Shown here: positions 17,272 to 26,380 of the stretch, one piece after another
Layout of the letters: the number at the start of each line of letters is the position of its first letter
Position numbering within the stretch: position 1 is the first letter of the stretch
NCBI GenBank assembly: GCA_033813635.1
Contig: JAPXRI010000013.1
Location: 1-61,477 of the forward strand
DNA from: JAPXRI01 sp033813635
GTDB lineage: Bacteria > Bacillota > Clostridia > Oscillospirales > QAMX01
DNA: 61,477 nucleotides
Direction: 5' to 3'
Translations under genes and position numbers: made by a program
Notes under the pieces: generated by a model
Databases searched by the model: none
Told to the model about the DNA's origin: nothing
Seen by the model: the letters and a program-made list of their open reading frames with translations, nothing else

Positions 17272-18076
17272 CGGTATCCACCGCCTTTTCAAGCTCGGCG
17301 TTTCCTTTACCTATCCCGTTTATACCCGGCTTCCCGCCGTACCAGACCCGATTCAGGTATAAGCCGTGGGGAGGCAGGGTTATCCCCGCGAGGGTCCTGT
17401 CCCCGCTCTCCAGTATGGCCGGCATATCGTCGGCGGAGATCTTTCCGTCCGACACATATAAAAGCGTACCAGATATGATCCTGACCATATTATAGAGGAA
17501 TCCGTCCGCCGTGACAACGATCTCCACGGACTTCCCCCTCTTTTTTATTTCGCATGAAAACACCGTCCTCACGCAGTCCTTAACGGCGCTGCCCGTCGCC
17601 CTGAACGCCGAAAAGTCGTGTCTGCCGGTTATATACGCGGCTGCTTTTTTCATCTTATCTATGTCCAGCGGGTACGGATGAAAATAGGCGCGGCGGTTTA
17701 AAAACGGATCCGGCACGTTTTGGTGGTATATTTTGTACACATATTCCTTCTTTAGACATGAAAATCTCGCGTGAAAATCCGGCGGCACCTCCCGCGCCTT
17801 AACCACCGAGACGTCCGGAGGGAGCTTCGGAAGGATCGCCAGCGGGAATTTTTCCTCGGGAATCCTCATATCCGTTTTGAAATTGGCGACATATCCCACC
17901 GCGTGGACGCCGGCGTCAGTTCTTCCGCAGCCGGTAAGCTCCGGGTACGGCTTTTCGCCCGTTATCTTATATATCGCCTCGGAAATGACATCCTGAAGCG
18001 CCACGGCGTTTTTCTGCGACTGCCAGCCGTGGTACGCGCTCCCGTCGAACTTAACGGCTATCGCGATGTTTTTCAT
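17264..18076 (-). CDS. truA: tRNA pseudouridine(38-40) synthase
   Basis: The 270-residue enzyme isomerises uridines 38-40 in the tRNA anticodon arm. The catalytic Asp lies in GCGRTDAGVHA near residue 52, and the start KNIAIAVKFDGSAYHGWQ is typical. It follows ecfT by ten bases; the arrangement ecfA1-ecfA2-ecfT-truA is the standard Firmicutes order. Confidence 0.95.
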   Translation of the reverse strand: MKNIAIAVKFDGSAYHGWQSQKNAVALQDVISEAIYKITGEKPYPELTGCGRTDAGVHAVGYVANFKTDMRIPEEKFPLAILPKLPPDVSVVKAREVPPDFHARFSCLKKEYVYKIYHQNVPDPFLNRRAYFHPYPLDIDKMKKAAAYITGRHDFSAFRATGSAVKDCVRTVFSCEIKKRGKSVEIVVTADGFLYNMVRIISGTLLYVSDGKISADDMPAILESGDRTLAGITLPPHGLYLNRVWYGGKPGINGIGKGNAELEKAVDTDE

Positions 18077-18086
18077 ATCCCAAACG

Positions 18087-18902
18087 CTATACCCCTATTT
18101 TTCCGAAAATCACGATGCCAGCCTGAATTACCGCGAAAACAAGCAGCGCTATATAGTCGAGCGGTGTGGATTTCATCACCTTGTACTTCGTGCGCCCGTC
18201 GCCCCCTTTGTAGCAGCGGCACTCCATCGCCGTGGCTAGCTCGTCCGCGCGCCGGAACGCGCTGACAAACAACGGAACAAGCAGGGGGACGAGGGATTTC
18301 GCCCTTTTTATTAGGTTGCCGCTCTCAAAATCGGCGCCCCTCGCCCGCTGGGCGGACATGATTTTATCCGTCTCCTCGATTAGCGTCGGGATAAACCGGA
18401 GCGCTATCGTCATCATCATGGCGAGCTCATGCACCGGGAACTTTATCAGCTTCATCGGCCCAAGGAGCCGTTCGATCGCGTCGGTCAGCATAATCGGCGA
18501 GGTGGTGTAGGTGAGCATCGAAGTGCCGACGATCAGAAACACGATGCGAAGCACCATGTATAGGGCGAAGATCACGCCCTCCTTTGTGATATCGATAAAC
18601 TTCCAGCGAAAGATCACCGTTTCCCCGGTGGTAAAAAACACGTTTAAAAGCGCGGTGAAAACGATGAAAACCACCAGCGAGCGGATGCTTTTCAGGATTA
18701 TCCTGGGAGATATGCGGGACGCGGCGACAACATAGAGCAGCAGCGCAAACACCGCCCCGTATCCCAGCGGTGTTTGCGCGGTGAAAACCATCACGATGAA
18801 CCATATGGATAAAATCAGCTTGAAACGGGGGTCGAGCCTGTGTATAACGGATTGTCCCGGAAAGAACTGGCCGAGGGTAATGTCTTTAAGCATTGCGGAC
18901 AC
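18087..18902 (-). CDS. ecfT: ECF transporter transmembrane subunit
   Basis: EcfT scaffolds the energy-coupling-factor transporter and links the two ATPases to vitamin- or metal-binding S subunits. The 271-residue protein has five or more membrane segments and the coupling motif with ARG (IMSAQRARGADFESGN, near residue 185) that contacts the ATPases. It starts SAMLKDITLGQFFPGQS, typical. The chosen GTG at 18902 overlaps ecfA2 by 17 bases; the ATG at 18893 is an alternative. No S subunit is in the window, as expected for a group II ECF module. Confidence 0.92.
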   Translation of the reverse strand: MSAMLKDITLGQFFPGQSVIHRLDPRFKLILSIWFIVMVFTAQTPLGYGAVFALLLYVVAASRISPRIILKSIRSLVVFIVFTALLNVFFTTGETVIFRWKFIDITKEGVIFALYMVLRIVFLIVGTSMLTYTTSPIMLTDAIERLLGPMKLIKFPVHELAMMMTIALRFIPTLIEETDKIMSAQRARGADFESGNLIKRAKSLVPLLVPLFVSAFRRADELATAMECRCYKGGDGRTKYKVMKSTPLDYIALLVFAVIQAGIVIFGKIGV

Positions 18903-19755
18903 CGCCGTTCTTCAGCGCCTGGAGCATCGCCACCGCCGTGTCCATATTGTAGACGGACGGCTCGACGTCCACCCCCATCGCCTTCAGCCGGTACATTACC
19001 CGGGAGACAAAGGGGATTTTCAGGCCGGAGTTCTCGATTTCGGCCTTATGGGAAAAAACCTCCGAGGGGGTCCCGTCGATGACGATTCTGCCTTTGTTGA
19101 TTACGACAATCCTCTCGGCTACGCGGGCTACATCGTCCATGTTGTGGGAGACGATTATGACAGCCCTTTTTCCCCCGGAATGGTATGTCCTGATGTAGCC
19201 GAGAACGTCGTCCCTGCCCCTGGGGTCGAGCCCGGCGGTCGGTTCGTCCAGAATAAGCAGATCCGGCTGCATCGCGAGGACGCCGGCTATGGCGACGCGC
19301 CTGCGCTGACCGCCCGACAGCTCGAACGGGGACTTCGACAGCACGGAGCCGTCTATGCCGGTAATCTTCGCGGCCTCCTCAACCCGGGCCTCGACCTCAG
19401 CCTTTGAAAGCCCCATGTTTGTCGGTCCGAACGCGATGTCCTTCGCCACGGTCTCCTCGAAAAGCTGGTATTCCGGGTACTGGAAAACCAGCCCTACTCT
19501 GAACCTGACCTTTCTGATCTGCTTCGGGCTTTCCCATATGTCTTTTCCGGACAGCAGCACTCTTCCGGAGGTGGGCTTTAGAAGTCCGTTGAAATGGCTG
19601 ATCAGCGTCGATTTGCCCGACCCGGTATGGCCGATCAGGCCGGTAAAGCTTCCCTCTTCGATTATCAGATTGATACTGTCCAACGCCTTGAACTCAAACG
19701 GTGTGCCGGGGCTGTAGATATGTGTTAAATTTTCGCAGCGAAGTAACTCAGCCAT
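18886..19755 (-). CDS. ecfA2: ECF transporter ATPase A2
   Basis: Second ATPase of the ECF module, 289 residues. Walker A GHTGSGKST at about 42-50, signature LSGGQRRR, Walker B LLILDEPTAGLDPRG. The ATG has GGGGAGC just upstream and overlaps the end of ecfA1 by eight bases, consistent with coupled translation. Confidence 0.93.
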   Translation of the reverse strand: MAELLRCENLTHIYSPGTPFEFKALDSINLIIEEGSFTGLIGHTGSGKSTLISHFNGLLKPTSGRVLLSGKDIWESPKQIRKVRFRVGLVFQYPEYQLFEETVAKDIAFGPTNMGLSKAEVEARVEEAAKITGIDGSVLSKSPFELSGGQRRRVAIAGVLAMQPDLLILDEPTAGLDPRGRDDVLGYIRTYHSGGKRAVIIVSHNMDDVARVAERIVVINKGRIVIDGTPSEVFSHKAEIENSGLKIPFVSRVMYRLKAMGVDVEPSVYNMDTAVAMLQALKNGGVRNA

Positions 19756-20614
19756 TCCGATGCTCCCCGTTTTTCAGCCATTCGTATATTCTCTCCGCGC
19801 AGGCCTTGTCGTCAAAGGCGTCGAGGGGGATGTCTGCCCCGCAAGCGTTCAGCTTGTCGAGCATCAGAATCGACATCGGCGCGTCAAGGCCCACGGCTTT
19901 TAGCTTTTTTACCTCTTTGAACACGGTTTTCGGCGAACCGTCCATATAGACTTTGCCGTTGTTCAGGATAACCACCCTGTCCGCCTTCGCGGCCTCGCTC
20001 ATATGGTGGGTAATCAGGATAAGCGTCAGCTTGTACTCCGCCTGAAGCGCCATGATCGTGTCCAGCACTTCTTCCCTGCCCCTGGGGTCAAGCATCGCCG
20101 TAGGCTCGTCCAGGACGATGCACTCCGGGCGCATCGCCATAACGCCGGCTATCGCAACGCGCTGCTTCTGCCCGCCAGAGAGAAGATGGGGCGCGTGATT
20201 TTTAAACTCGTACATGCCGACGGCGCGCAGCGAGTCATCGACCCGTTTGACGATTTCCTCCCGGGGCAGCCCCAGATTTTCCGGGGCGAAAGCCACGTCC
20301 TCGTCGACGACGGAGGCGATGATCTGGTTGTCCGGGTTCTGAAACACCATTCCGGCCGTCTGCCTGATCTTATAGAGCAGGCTCTCGTCCCTTGTGTCCA
20401 TGCCCTTGACATAGCAGCACCCGCCCGTGGGCAGCAATATCGCGTTGAAATGCTTCGCGAGCGTGGATTTGCCCGACCCGTTATGTCCTAAAATTGCCGT
20501 AAAGCTTCCCGATTGAAAAGACAGGTTAATCCCGTCCAGCGCGACGCTTGAAAAAGCCGTTTCCGGGTCGGTATATGCGTATGAGAGATTAACCGTCCTG
20601 ATAATATCTTCCAT
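19748..20614 (-). CDS. ecfA1: ECF transporter ATPase A1
   Basis: First ATPase of the ECF module, 288 residues: Walker A GHNGSGKST, signature LLSGGQKQRVAIAG, Walker B CIVLDEPTAMLDPRG. The frame opens at 20707, but the ATG at 20614 has AAGGA seven bases upstream and starts directly at the conserved IIRTVNLSYAY. It follows the methyltransferase gene by 22 bases. Confidence 0.93.
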   Translation of the reverse strand: MEDIIRTVNLSYAYTDPETAFSSVALDGINLSFQSGSFTAILGHNGSGKSTLAKHFNAILLPTGGCCYVKGMDTRDESLLYKIRQTAGMVFQNPDNQIIASVVDEDVAFAPENLGLPREEIVKRVDDSLRAVGMYEFKNHAPHLLSGGQKQRVAIAGVMAMRPECIVLDEPTAMLDPRGREEVLDTIMALQAEYKLTLILITHHMSEAAKADRVVILNNGKVYMDGSPKTVFKEVKKLKAVGLDAPMSILMLDKLNACGADIPLDAFDDKACAERIYEWLKNGEHRNG

Positions 20615-20636
20615 TGATTTTTCCTTTTGAGCCCCT

Positions 20637-21587
20637 TTATCCGGCCTGCCAGCGCGTGCTCGCCCCGCAGGGCAGAGCGAGGCCGCTTGATTCGACTCTA
20701 AGCCCAAGCTCGGCGCAGTCCGTTTTGCCCCCGTATTTTTTCTCTAACGTGTTCTGTATCAGATATCCCACCGTCCACGGGGAGAGACCGGTGGAGTATG
20801 AATTGACAAGCATAAAAAGCGGTTCGTCCGTAAAAAGCGCCGCGGCGGATTTTATCAGCCTTTCGAGCGCCTCTTCGATATGCCATACCTCTCCGGATGG
20901 CCCTCTGCCGTAGGAGGGCGGGTCCATGATAATCGCGTCGTAGCGGCTCCCCCGGCGTTTCTCACGCTCGATAAATTTCATGCAGTCGTCAACGATCCAG
21001 CGAATCGGCCGGTCCGCGAGGTTCGAGCTCGCCGCGTTCTCCCGCCCCCAGGCGACCATGCCCCGCGCCGCGTCCACATGGCATACCTCGGCGCCCGCAC
21101 GCGCCGCCGAGAGGGTCGCCGCGCCTGTATAGCCGAATAGGTTTAAAAGCCTGATTTTTCTCCTTGAAGACGAGATCAGCCCCTGCGCCCAGTCCCAGTT
21201 CGCGGCCTGTTCCGGAAAGATTCCGGTGTGCTTAAAATTCATCGGTTTAATATTGAAGACAAGCTCGCCGTAGCGGATCTGCCAGCTCTCCGGGATCGAA
21301 TACTTCTCCCAGTGCCCGCCGCCTTCCTTTGACCTGAAGTACTTGGCGTCCGGCTTTGCCCAGAGACCGCCCGGCGACGTTTTTTCCCAGATCGCCTGGG
21401 GATCGGGCCTGACAAGCGTATAGCTCCCCCACCGCTCAAGGCGTTCGCCGCCGCCGCAGTCGAGAAGCGCGTATTCCTTCCAGTTTTCGCTTGTCCACAT
21501 CCGAAACGCTCGCCTTTCCGGCATATCCGTCGCCCGCGCAGCTTTAAACCCTTTCACCGGGATAAAAAACGCGGGTTTTACGAACAT
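20637..21587 (-). CDS. RlmI-like class I SAM methyltransferase
   Basis: The 316-residue protein carries the SAM-binding loop LLNLFGYTGAATLSAARAGA and the catalytic MDPPSYGRG, as in the RlmI/PF10672 group of rRNA cytosine and guanine methyltransferases. The N-terminal PUA domain of RlmI is not evident, so it belongs to the shorter branch; substrate probably rRNA. Starts at M22 or M30 (21500) are possible because the first 20 residues are poorly conserved in look. Confidence 0.75.
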   Translation of the reverse strand: MFVKPAFFIPVKGFKAARATDMPERRAFRMWTSENWKEYALLDCGGGERLERWGSYTLVRPDPQAIWEKTSPGGLWAKPDAKYFRSKEGGGHWEKYSIPESWQIRYGELVFNIKPMNFKHTGIFPEQAANWDWAQGLISSSRRKIRLLNLFGYTGAATLSAARAGAEVCHVDAARGMVAWGRENAASSNLADRPIRWIVDDCMKFIEREKRRGSRYDAIIMDPPSYGRGPSGEVWHIEEALERLIKSAAALFTDEPLFMLVNSYSTGLSPWTVGYLIQNTLEKKYGGKTDCAELGLRVESSGLALPCGASTRWQAG

Positions 21588-21694
21588 GCCAACCCCATGC
21601 TATTTAAATATTTTAACACCGTAAAGACCCTTAGTCAAGTGATAAGGCAAATATTATGATTTCCGATATCCGCGCTTAAAATCCGATAACATAA

Positions 21695-21717
21695 AAGCGC
21701 GGCACCGCGCCGCGCTT
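21695..21717 (-). terminator. Terminator after the small anchored protein
   Basis: Minus strand: stem AAGCGCGGC with GCCGCGCTT, five-base loop, followed by TTATG. It lies about 28 bases after the stop of the gene at 21745-22320. Confidence 0.7.
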
Positions 21718-21744
21718 AATTATAATATACTCTATAATATACGC

Positions 21745-22320
21745 TCATTTCGCGCTGATGGTCGCCCTGCCGTCGCCCACGGAGATGCCTGTGATTTTCA
21801 GCCCGGTGTTCCCAACAGCGGCGTTTATCGCGCCGTTTAAGGATTTTTTTATAGAGGACGGCAGAAAAGCCACCGGAATCCGGTATCCGGACAGATAGAA
21901 CTCATTCGGCTCCGCGTTTACGCCCTCTCCCACGACTGACACAGTAAACGAAGCGGAAAACGAGACATTCGACGGCAGAAGCGACTTTATCGCCCCGAGA
22001 TCGGGGTAGCTCTCCGTGACCGCCGAGGTCAGAATACCGTCCACATCGGCTTTTCCCCCGATAACGATCCGTCCGCTCTGAAATTTTACCTCGAGATCGT
22101 TAAGCGGCACGTTTTCCGGCAGGCTGCCGCGCAGCAGCTCGGTCGCCTTATCGTCGGTCAGCGTGAGCGTTATTTCGCCCTCCGTCGTCGATGAAGCCGG
22201 CCTGTTTCCCGTGCCGAGCTTTCCGGTGAAGGCCGATACCGCCAGATAGCCGACACCCACGATTATCACAAGGCACAGAAAAACATAAAATAACGAGACT
22301 TCCTCTTTTTTCCCCGCCAT
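21745..22320 (-). CDS. Single-pass anchored protein, YpmS/LmeA-like outer domain
   Basis: The 191-residue protein has one membrane helix at about residues 9-30 (LFYVFLCLVIIVGVGYLAV) and an extracellular domain that reads LTLTDDKATELLRGSLP, FQSGRIVIGGKADV and a closing VGDGRATISAK. This resembles the YpmS or DUF2993-type beta-rich domains found anchored in Gram-positive envelopes; similarity is by outline only. It follows mtaB by 41 bases. A longer start at 22329 exists. Confidence 0.6.
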   Translation of the reverse strand: MAGKKEEVSLFYVFLCLVIIVGVGYLAVSAFTGKLGTGNRPASSTTEGEITLTLTDDKATELLRGSLPENVPLNDLEVKFQSGRIVIGGKADVDGILTSAVTESYPDLGAIKSLLPSNVSFSASFTVSVVGEGVNAEPNEFYLSGYRIPVAFLPSSIKKSLNGAINAAVGNTGLKITGISVGDGRATISAK

Positions 22321-22361
22321 ACACATCACCTACCGTAAAGGTTATGTGTTATCATCGCATA

Positions 22362-23669
22362 TTATTCCGCGGGGAGCAAAATACAGGACAGTCTGTCGCC
22401 GTTTACGCCGGTAATTCTCACTTTTCGCATGACTCCCCGGGCGATTTGCGCGCCGCTTCCCGTTTTTGCCTCGGCGTAAAGGTAATTCGATGTATAGCCC
22501 CCGATGACGTCGCTTCTCGTCTGCTCCTCGAACAAGACGGTATGCTCCCTGTCGATCTGCGCCTCCAGAAAAGCTCTTCCTGTCTTTTTTGCGAGCTTTG
22601 AGATAGCGGCGCAGCGCTGTTCGGCGATGTTTTTACCGACTTTGCCCTCCATTTTTTCCGCCGCTGTGCCGGCTCTGACCGAATAGGGGAAAACGTGGAC
22701 TTTCCCGAACCCGCACTCGCCTACGAGCCGGTAGGTGTTCGAAAACTCCTCCTCGCTCTCCCCGGGAAAACCGCATATGATGTCGGCGGTGATGTGGACG
22801 TTTTCAAAATACCGCCTGATCGTCCCGACGGCGTTTCTGATATCCGCGGAGGTATAATGTCTGTTCATCCTGCGGAGCGTACTGTCGTCGCCGCTCTGCA
22901 ACGACAGATGTATATGCCGGCAGAGGTTTTCGCACCTTGAAAGCCTTTTGCAAAACTCATCTGTGATTACCGTCGGCTTAAGCGAACCGAGACTTATTCT
23001 CGAGCCCTTAGCCGCCGCGCAGATCGCCTCGGTCAGATCGCAGATCGTCCTGCCTTCGTCAAGGTCTTTGCCGTAGGAGGATATTTCGATGCCCGTCAGG
23101 ACGATCTCCCTGTACCCTTCCTCAGACAGCCGCGCGGCTTCCGCCACGGCTCGCTCAAATGGCAGCGAGCGGACCCTCCCCCTCGCGTAGGGGATGATGC
23201 AGTAGGAGCAGTAATTGTCGCAGCCGTCCTCGATTTTCAGTAGCGCTCTCGTTCTCCCCAGCAGCCCCCCCGCTGGCAGCGCGCAGAATTCCCCGCAGCC
23301 GAAGCTCCCGCCGCCGTCGACCTCTTTGTTTTTCAGCGAGCGTTCTATCTCCTCGATAAAGGCGATATGGTTTCTGTTCCCGCCGACGATATCCGCGTCG
23401 AGCTCTCTTTTAACGGCCTCTGGATTCAGCTGCGCCATGCAGCCGCACACCGCCACCAGCGCGCCCCTGTGTTCTCTTTTGATGCGCCGTATTGCCTGCT
23501 TCGTCTTTTTATCGGCAACCGCGGTCACGGTGCATGAATTTATGATATACGCGTCCGCCGCCTCGTCGAAGGGCACGATCTCAAACCCTTTTTCCGACAG
23601 GAGCTTCTCCATCGCCTGGCTTTCAAACTGGTTCGTTTTGCAGCCGAGCGTATAGATGGATATTTTCAT
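22362..23669 (-). CDS. mtaB: tRNA t6A37 methylthiotransferase MtaB
   Basis: A radical-SAM enzyme that turns N6-threonylcarbamoyladenosine-37 of tRNA into its 2-methylthio form. Residues 1-130 are the UPF0004 domain with its cysteines (TLGCKTNQFESQ, CTVTAVADKK, VCGCMAQ); the radical SAM CxxxCxxC reads CDNYCSYC near residue 143; a TRAM-like domain closes the protein. The 435-residue length is normal. The ATG at 23669 is preferred over 23693 because it starts at the conserved MKISIYTLGC. Confidence 0.93.
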   Translation of the reverse strand: MKISIYTLGCKTNQFESQAMEKLLSEKGFEIVPFDEAADAYIINSCTVTAVADKKTKQAIRRIKREHRGALVAVCGCMAQLNPEAVKRELDADIVGGNRNHIAFIEEIERSLKNKEVDGGGSFGCGEFCALPAGGLLGRTRALLKIEDGCDNYCSYCIIPYARGRVRSLPFERAVAEAARLSEEGYREIVLTGIEISSYGKDLDEGRTICDLTEAICAAAKGSRISLGSLKPTVITDEFCKRLSRCENLCRHIHLSLQSGDDSTLRRMNRHYTSADIRNAVGTIRRYFENVHITADIICGFPGESEEEFSNTYRLVGECGFGKVHVFPYSVRAGTAAEKMEGKVGKNIAEQRCAAISKLAKKTGRAFLEAQIDREHTVLFEEQTRSDVIGGYTSNYLYAEAKTGSGAQIARGVMRKVRITGVNGDRLSCILLPAE

Positions 23670-23710
23670 GCGTCTCTGCCTTCCGTATTTCAATATTTTT
23701 CTAATAGCTA

Positions 23711-23739
23711 TTGCAATTATTGCCGATCAATGTTAGAAT
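23711..23739 (+). promoter_or_regulatory. Promoter of the HPr-like gene
   Basis: -35 TTGCAA (23711-23716), 17-base spacer, -10 TAGAAT (23734-23739), followed by the AGGTGG ribosome site at 23750-23755. Confidence 0.65.
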
Positions 23740-23765
23740 ATATTTAGAAAGGTGGTAATGAGTAA

Positions 23766-23999
23766 ATGAAAAAGAACATCAAACTGCAGTCTATAAACGA
23801 TGTCAAGAACTTCGTGAACGCCGCCTGCGCCGCCGAGTTTGACATTGACCTGGTCTCAGGCAGATATACGGTGGACGCAAAGTCAATCATGGGTATTTTC
23901 AGTCTCGACCTGTCTAAGGCGATAGAACTCCGCATCCATACGGACGATGAGGCAAAAGCCGCGGAGTTTCTCGACTCCATTAAGGACTATATCGTATAA
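23766..23999 (+). CDS. HPr-like protein without the phosphorylatable histidine
   Basis: The 77-residue protein has the size and strand order of PTS phosphocarrier HPr. The regulatory-serine block is present (VDAKSIMGIFSLDLSK, Ser40 equals Ser46 of HPr). The GIHARPA loop with His15 is replaced by SINDVKN, so it cannot carry phosphate from enzyme I. It may still be a partner of HPr kinase/CcpA type control, or has another binding role (inference). Monocistronic: own promoter and terminator. Confidence 0.75.
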   Translation: MKKNIKLQSINDVKNFVNAACAAEFDIDLVSGRYTVDAKSIMGIFSLDLSKAIELRIHTDDEAKAAEFLDSIKDYIV

Positions 24000-24028
24000 G
24001 TCCCAAGATTTTCGTAATTTAAACCAAA

Positions 24029-24056
24029 GTCCGGAGCGTTTATGCTCCGGCTTTTT
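24029..24056 (+). terminator. Terminator of the HPr-like gene
   Basis: Stem GTCCGGAGC with GCTCCGGC, six-base loop, then TTTTT. 29 bases after the stop. Confidence 0.85.
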
Positions 24057-24162
24057 CATATTGCCGGTTTTTCCGTCATAAAAATGTATTGGAAATCCGT
24101 GCCGTCCGCCGCGGAACGGATGGTTTATCATATAGATTCCGGCGGGGAAACGGTGTTATGAT

Positions 24163-25332
24163 ATGAAACGCGCGTTAATGCTCCTATCCTGCCTGTTCCT
24201 GCTGATAACGACCTGCCTTGCCGGCGGCGACAGCGCGTCTCCCGGCGGGGATTCCGATCCCTCGGCCGTAATCATCGACGGTCTCGCGGCGAAAAGCGCG
24301 GTGCTCGTCGATTTGAATAACGGAAGGGTGCTCTACGAACTGGAGCCCGATGTCCGGCTGCCACCCGCGAGCATAACGAAGATAATGACGATGCTGCTGG
24401 TCATTGAAGCGGCGGAGGCGGGCAGCATCTCCTACGACGACATGGTGACCGCCAGCGAGCACGCCTGCAAGATGGGCGGGTCCCAGATTTATCTCGAGCC
24501 CGGCGAACAGATGACGGTTCTCGAACTGTACAAAGCGGTCTCGATAGCCTCCGCAAATGACGCAGCGGTAGCCCTCGCCGAGCATGTGGGCGGCAGCGAG
24601 AGCGTTTTCGTAGCTATGATGAACGAGCGCGCGAAAGAGCTCGGCATGACGAATACCGAATTTAAAAACGCCTGCGGGCTCGACGAGCCGGGCCACGTGA
24701 CCACCGCGCGGGACATCTCGATCATGTCTGTCGAACTCGCAAAGCACGAGATGGCGTTCAAATATACCACTACCTGGATGGACAGCGTCCGCAACGGCGA
24801 GTTCGGCCTGACGAACACCAACAAGCTGGTAAAGACCTATAACGGCATAACCGGGCTCAAGACCGGCTCGACGGACGAGGCGAGATTCTGCATGTCCGCA
24901 ACCGCCACAAGAAACGGCATGTCCCTGTGCGCGGTGGTGATGGGCTGCGACACCGGCGCCATCAGATTTGCAAGCGCGGCCGCGCTTTTGGACTACGGCT
25001 TCGCCGTCTTCGAGCCCTACGCGATCACCGACGGGGTGGAGCTGCCCGAAATCACCGTCAAATTCGGCGAAAACGAGAGCATAAAGCCGGTTTTCGAGAG
25101 CTCTCCGTCGGTTCTGATCAAGAAAAACACCGAGGCGATCGTCGAGAAAACCCTCAACTGCGAAAGCGCCGTCTCCGCGCCCTTGGCCCAGGGTCAGGTC
25201 GTCGGCTTTCTTACCGTAAAGCAGGACGGCGCGGAGATCGGCAGGGTCAACATCATCTCTCCCGCGGCGGTGGAAAAACTGACCTTTTTCAAAGCCCTCG
25301 GAAGGCTTCTGTCCCGCTTCTGGCTGTTTTAG
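24163..25332 (+). CDS. D-alanyl-D-alanine carboxypeptidase (DacF/PBP5 family)
   Basis: The enzyme trims the terminal D-Ala from peptidoglycan stem peptides outside the membrane. A signal peptide covers residues 1-20. The three active-site motifs of class C penicillin-binding proteins are intact: S70-I-T-K, S130-A-N and K233-T-G. A beta-rich PBP5-type C-terminal domain follows and the protein ends in a possible amphipathic anchor (LGRLLSRFWLF). 389 residues is normal. Confidence 0.92.
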   Translation: MKRALMLLSCLFLLITTCLAGGDSASPGGDSDPSAVIIDGLAAKSAVLVDLNNGRVLYELEPDVRLPPASITKIMTMLLVIEAAEAGSISYDDMVTASEHACKMGGSQIYLEPGEQMTVLELYKAVSIASANDAAVALAEHVGGSESVFVAMMNERAKELGMTNTEFKNACGLDEPGHVTTARDISIMSVELAKHEMAFKYTTTWMDSVRNGEFGLTNTNKLVKTYNGITGLKTGSTDEARFCMSATATRNGMSLCAVVMGCDTGAIRFASAAALLDYGFAVFEPYAITDGVELPEITVKFGENESIKPVFESSPSVLIKKNTEAIVEKTLNCESAVSAPLAQGQVVGFLTVKQDGAEIGRVNIISPAAVEKLTFFKALGRLLSRFWLF

Positions 25333-25351
25333 CACCAAAAGCGAGCTTATT

Positions 25352-25387
25352 CCCCGCGTAAAGCAAAAAGCTTTACGCGGGGCTTTT
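25352..25387 (+). terminator. Terminator of the carboxypeptidase gene
   Basis: Perfect 13-base stem CCCCGCGTAAAGC with GCTTTACGCGGGG, then CTTTTA. It overlaps the stop codon of convergent prmA. Confidence 0.85.
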
Positions 25388-26351
25388 ACGGCTTTTCGGC
25401 GATCACCGCGCGCCAGCCGTTTTCGCTTTTGATTTCCTTTATCCGAAGGCCAGCGTTTTTCAGCGCCTCGCAGACCTCGGGAAGCCTTACATCGATTATC
25501 CCGGAGGATATCAGCGTGCCGCCACGCCTTAGAAAACCGTAAACGGCGGTCGAAACTCCGATTATCACGTCGGCCACGATGTTCGCGCAGACGATGTCAA
25601 AGCCTGCCTTTGGCGCTTTGACAAGATTTTTATCAGCCAGAATATCGCCGCAGATAAATTCGCATCTGTCCGCGACGCCGTTTCTCGCGGCGTTTTCGCG
25701 GGAAACCTCGGCTGCTTTTTCGTCGATATCGACGCCCTTCGCGCTGTTCGCGCCGAGGAGCAGCGCGACTATCGACAGTATCCCGCTCCCGCAGCCCAGG
25801 TCCAGCACATTCTCCCCGCCGTCCACGGCCTCCTCCAGCGCGCACATGCAGAGCCGCGTCGTCTCGTGGATGCCGCTGCCGAACGCGAGCCCCGGGTTCG
25901 AGATGTATACGATCCGCCCCTCGTCGTTATTAAGCTGCTCCCATTCGGGCTTGACGTAAAGCTTTTTACCGACCTTGAAGGGCTTGTAGTACTGTTTCCA
26001 CGCGTTTGCCCAGTCGCTGTCGTCCGTAACGGAATAGGAAATATCCAGAGGGCCGAAATCCACGTCGTTTCTTGCGCGCCGGAGATCCGCGAGCTGCTCC
26101 GGAAGGCTGTCGAGCACCGCTCTGCCCTCGGCGTTGTCGCCGACAAAGAGCTTTATCCGCGAAACGCCCTTTTTCTCATTCAGAAGGGCTTCGTCCACAT
26201 AGTCCCAGTACTTTTTGTTGTTTTCGAGAAACGCTAAAAAATCGCTCTCGTCCTCGACTGCAAAATCGTCCGCACCCATGGCGATCAGCCTGTCGGACAG
26301 CGGCTCTATGCCTTCGGAGGTGGTGTTGATCAGGATCTGTAAAAACTTCAT
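25386..26351 (-). CDS. prmA: Ribosomal protein L11 methyltransferase
   Basis: The 321-residue enzyme trimethylates ribosomal protein L11. N-terminal half has the PrmA-specific substrate domain (KFLQILINTTSEGIEPLSD); the SAM site reads VLDLGCGSGILSIVALLLGA near residue 178 and NIVADVI marks motif IV. Starts at the ATG 26351. It follows lysA by 29 bases on the same strand. Confidence 0.93.
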   Translation of the reverse strand: MKFLQILINTTSEGIEPLSDRLIAMGADDFAVEDESDFLAFLENNKKYWDYVDEALLNEKKGVSRIKLFVGDNAEGRAVLDSLPEQLADLRRARNDVDFGPLDISYSVTDDSDWANAWKQYYKPFKVGKKLYVKPEWEQLNNDEGRIVYISNPGLAFGSGIHETTRLCMCALEEAVDGGENVLDLGCGSGILSIVALLLGANSAKGVDIDEKAAEVSRENAARNGVADRCEFICGDILADKNLVKAPKAGFDIVCANIVADVIIGVSTAVYGFLRRGGTLISSGIIDVRLPEVCEALKNAGLRIKEIKSENGWRAVIAEKP

Positions 26352-26380
26352 GGGATCATTCCTTGGTTTATTAAATTGCC

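Noticed and set aside
24184..25338. 384-codon minus-strand frame over the D,D-carboxypeptidase
   Set aside because: Antisense shadow; the plus strand carries a signal peptide and all three penicillin-binding motifs.
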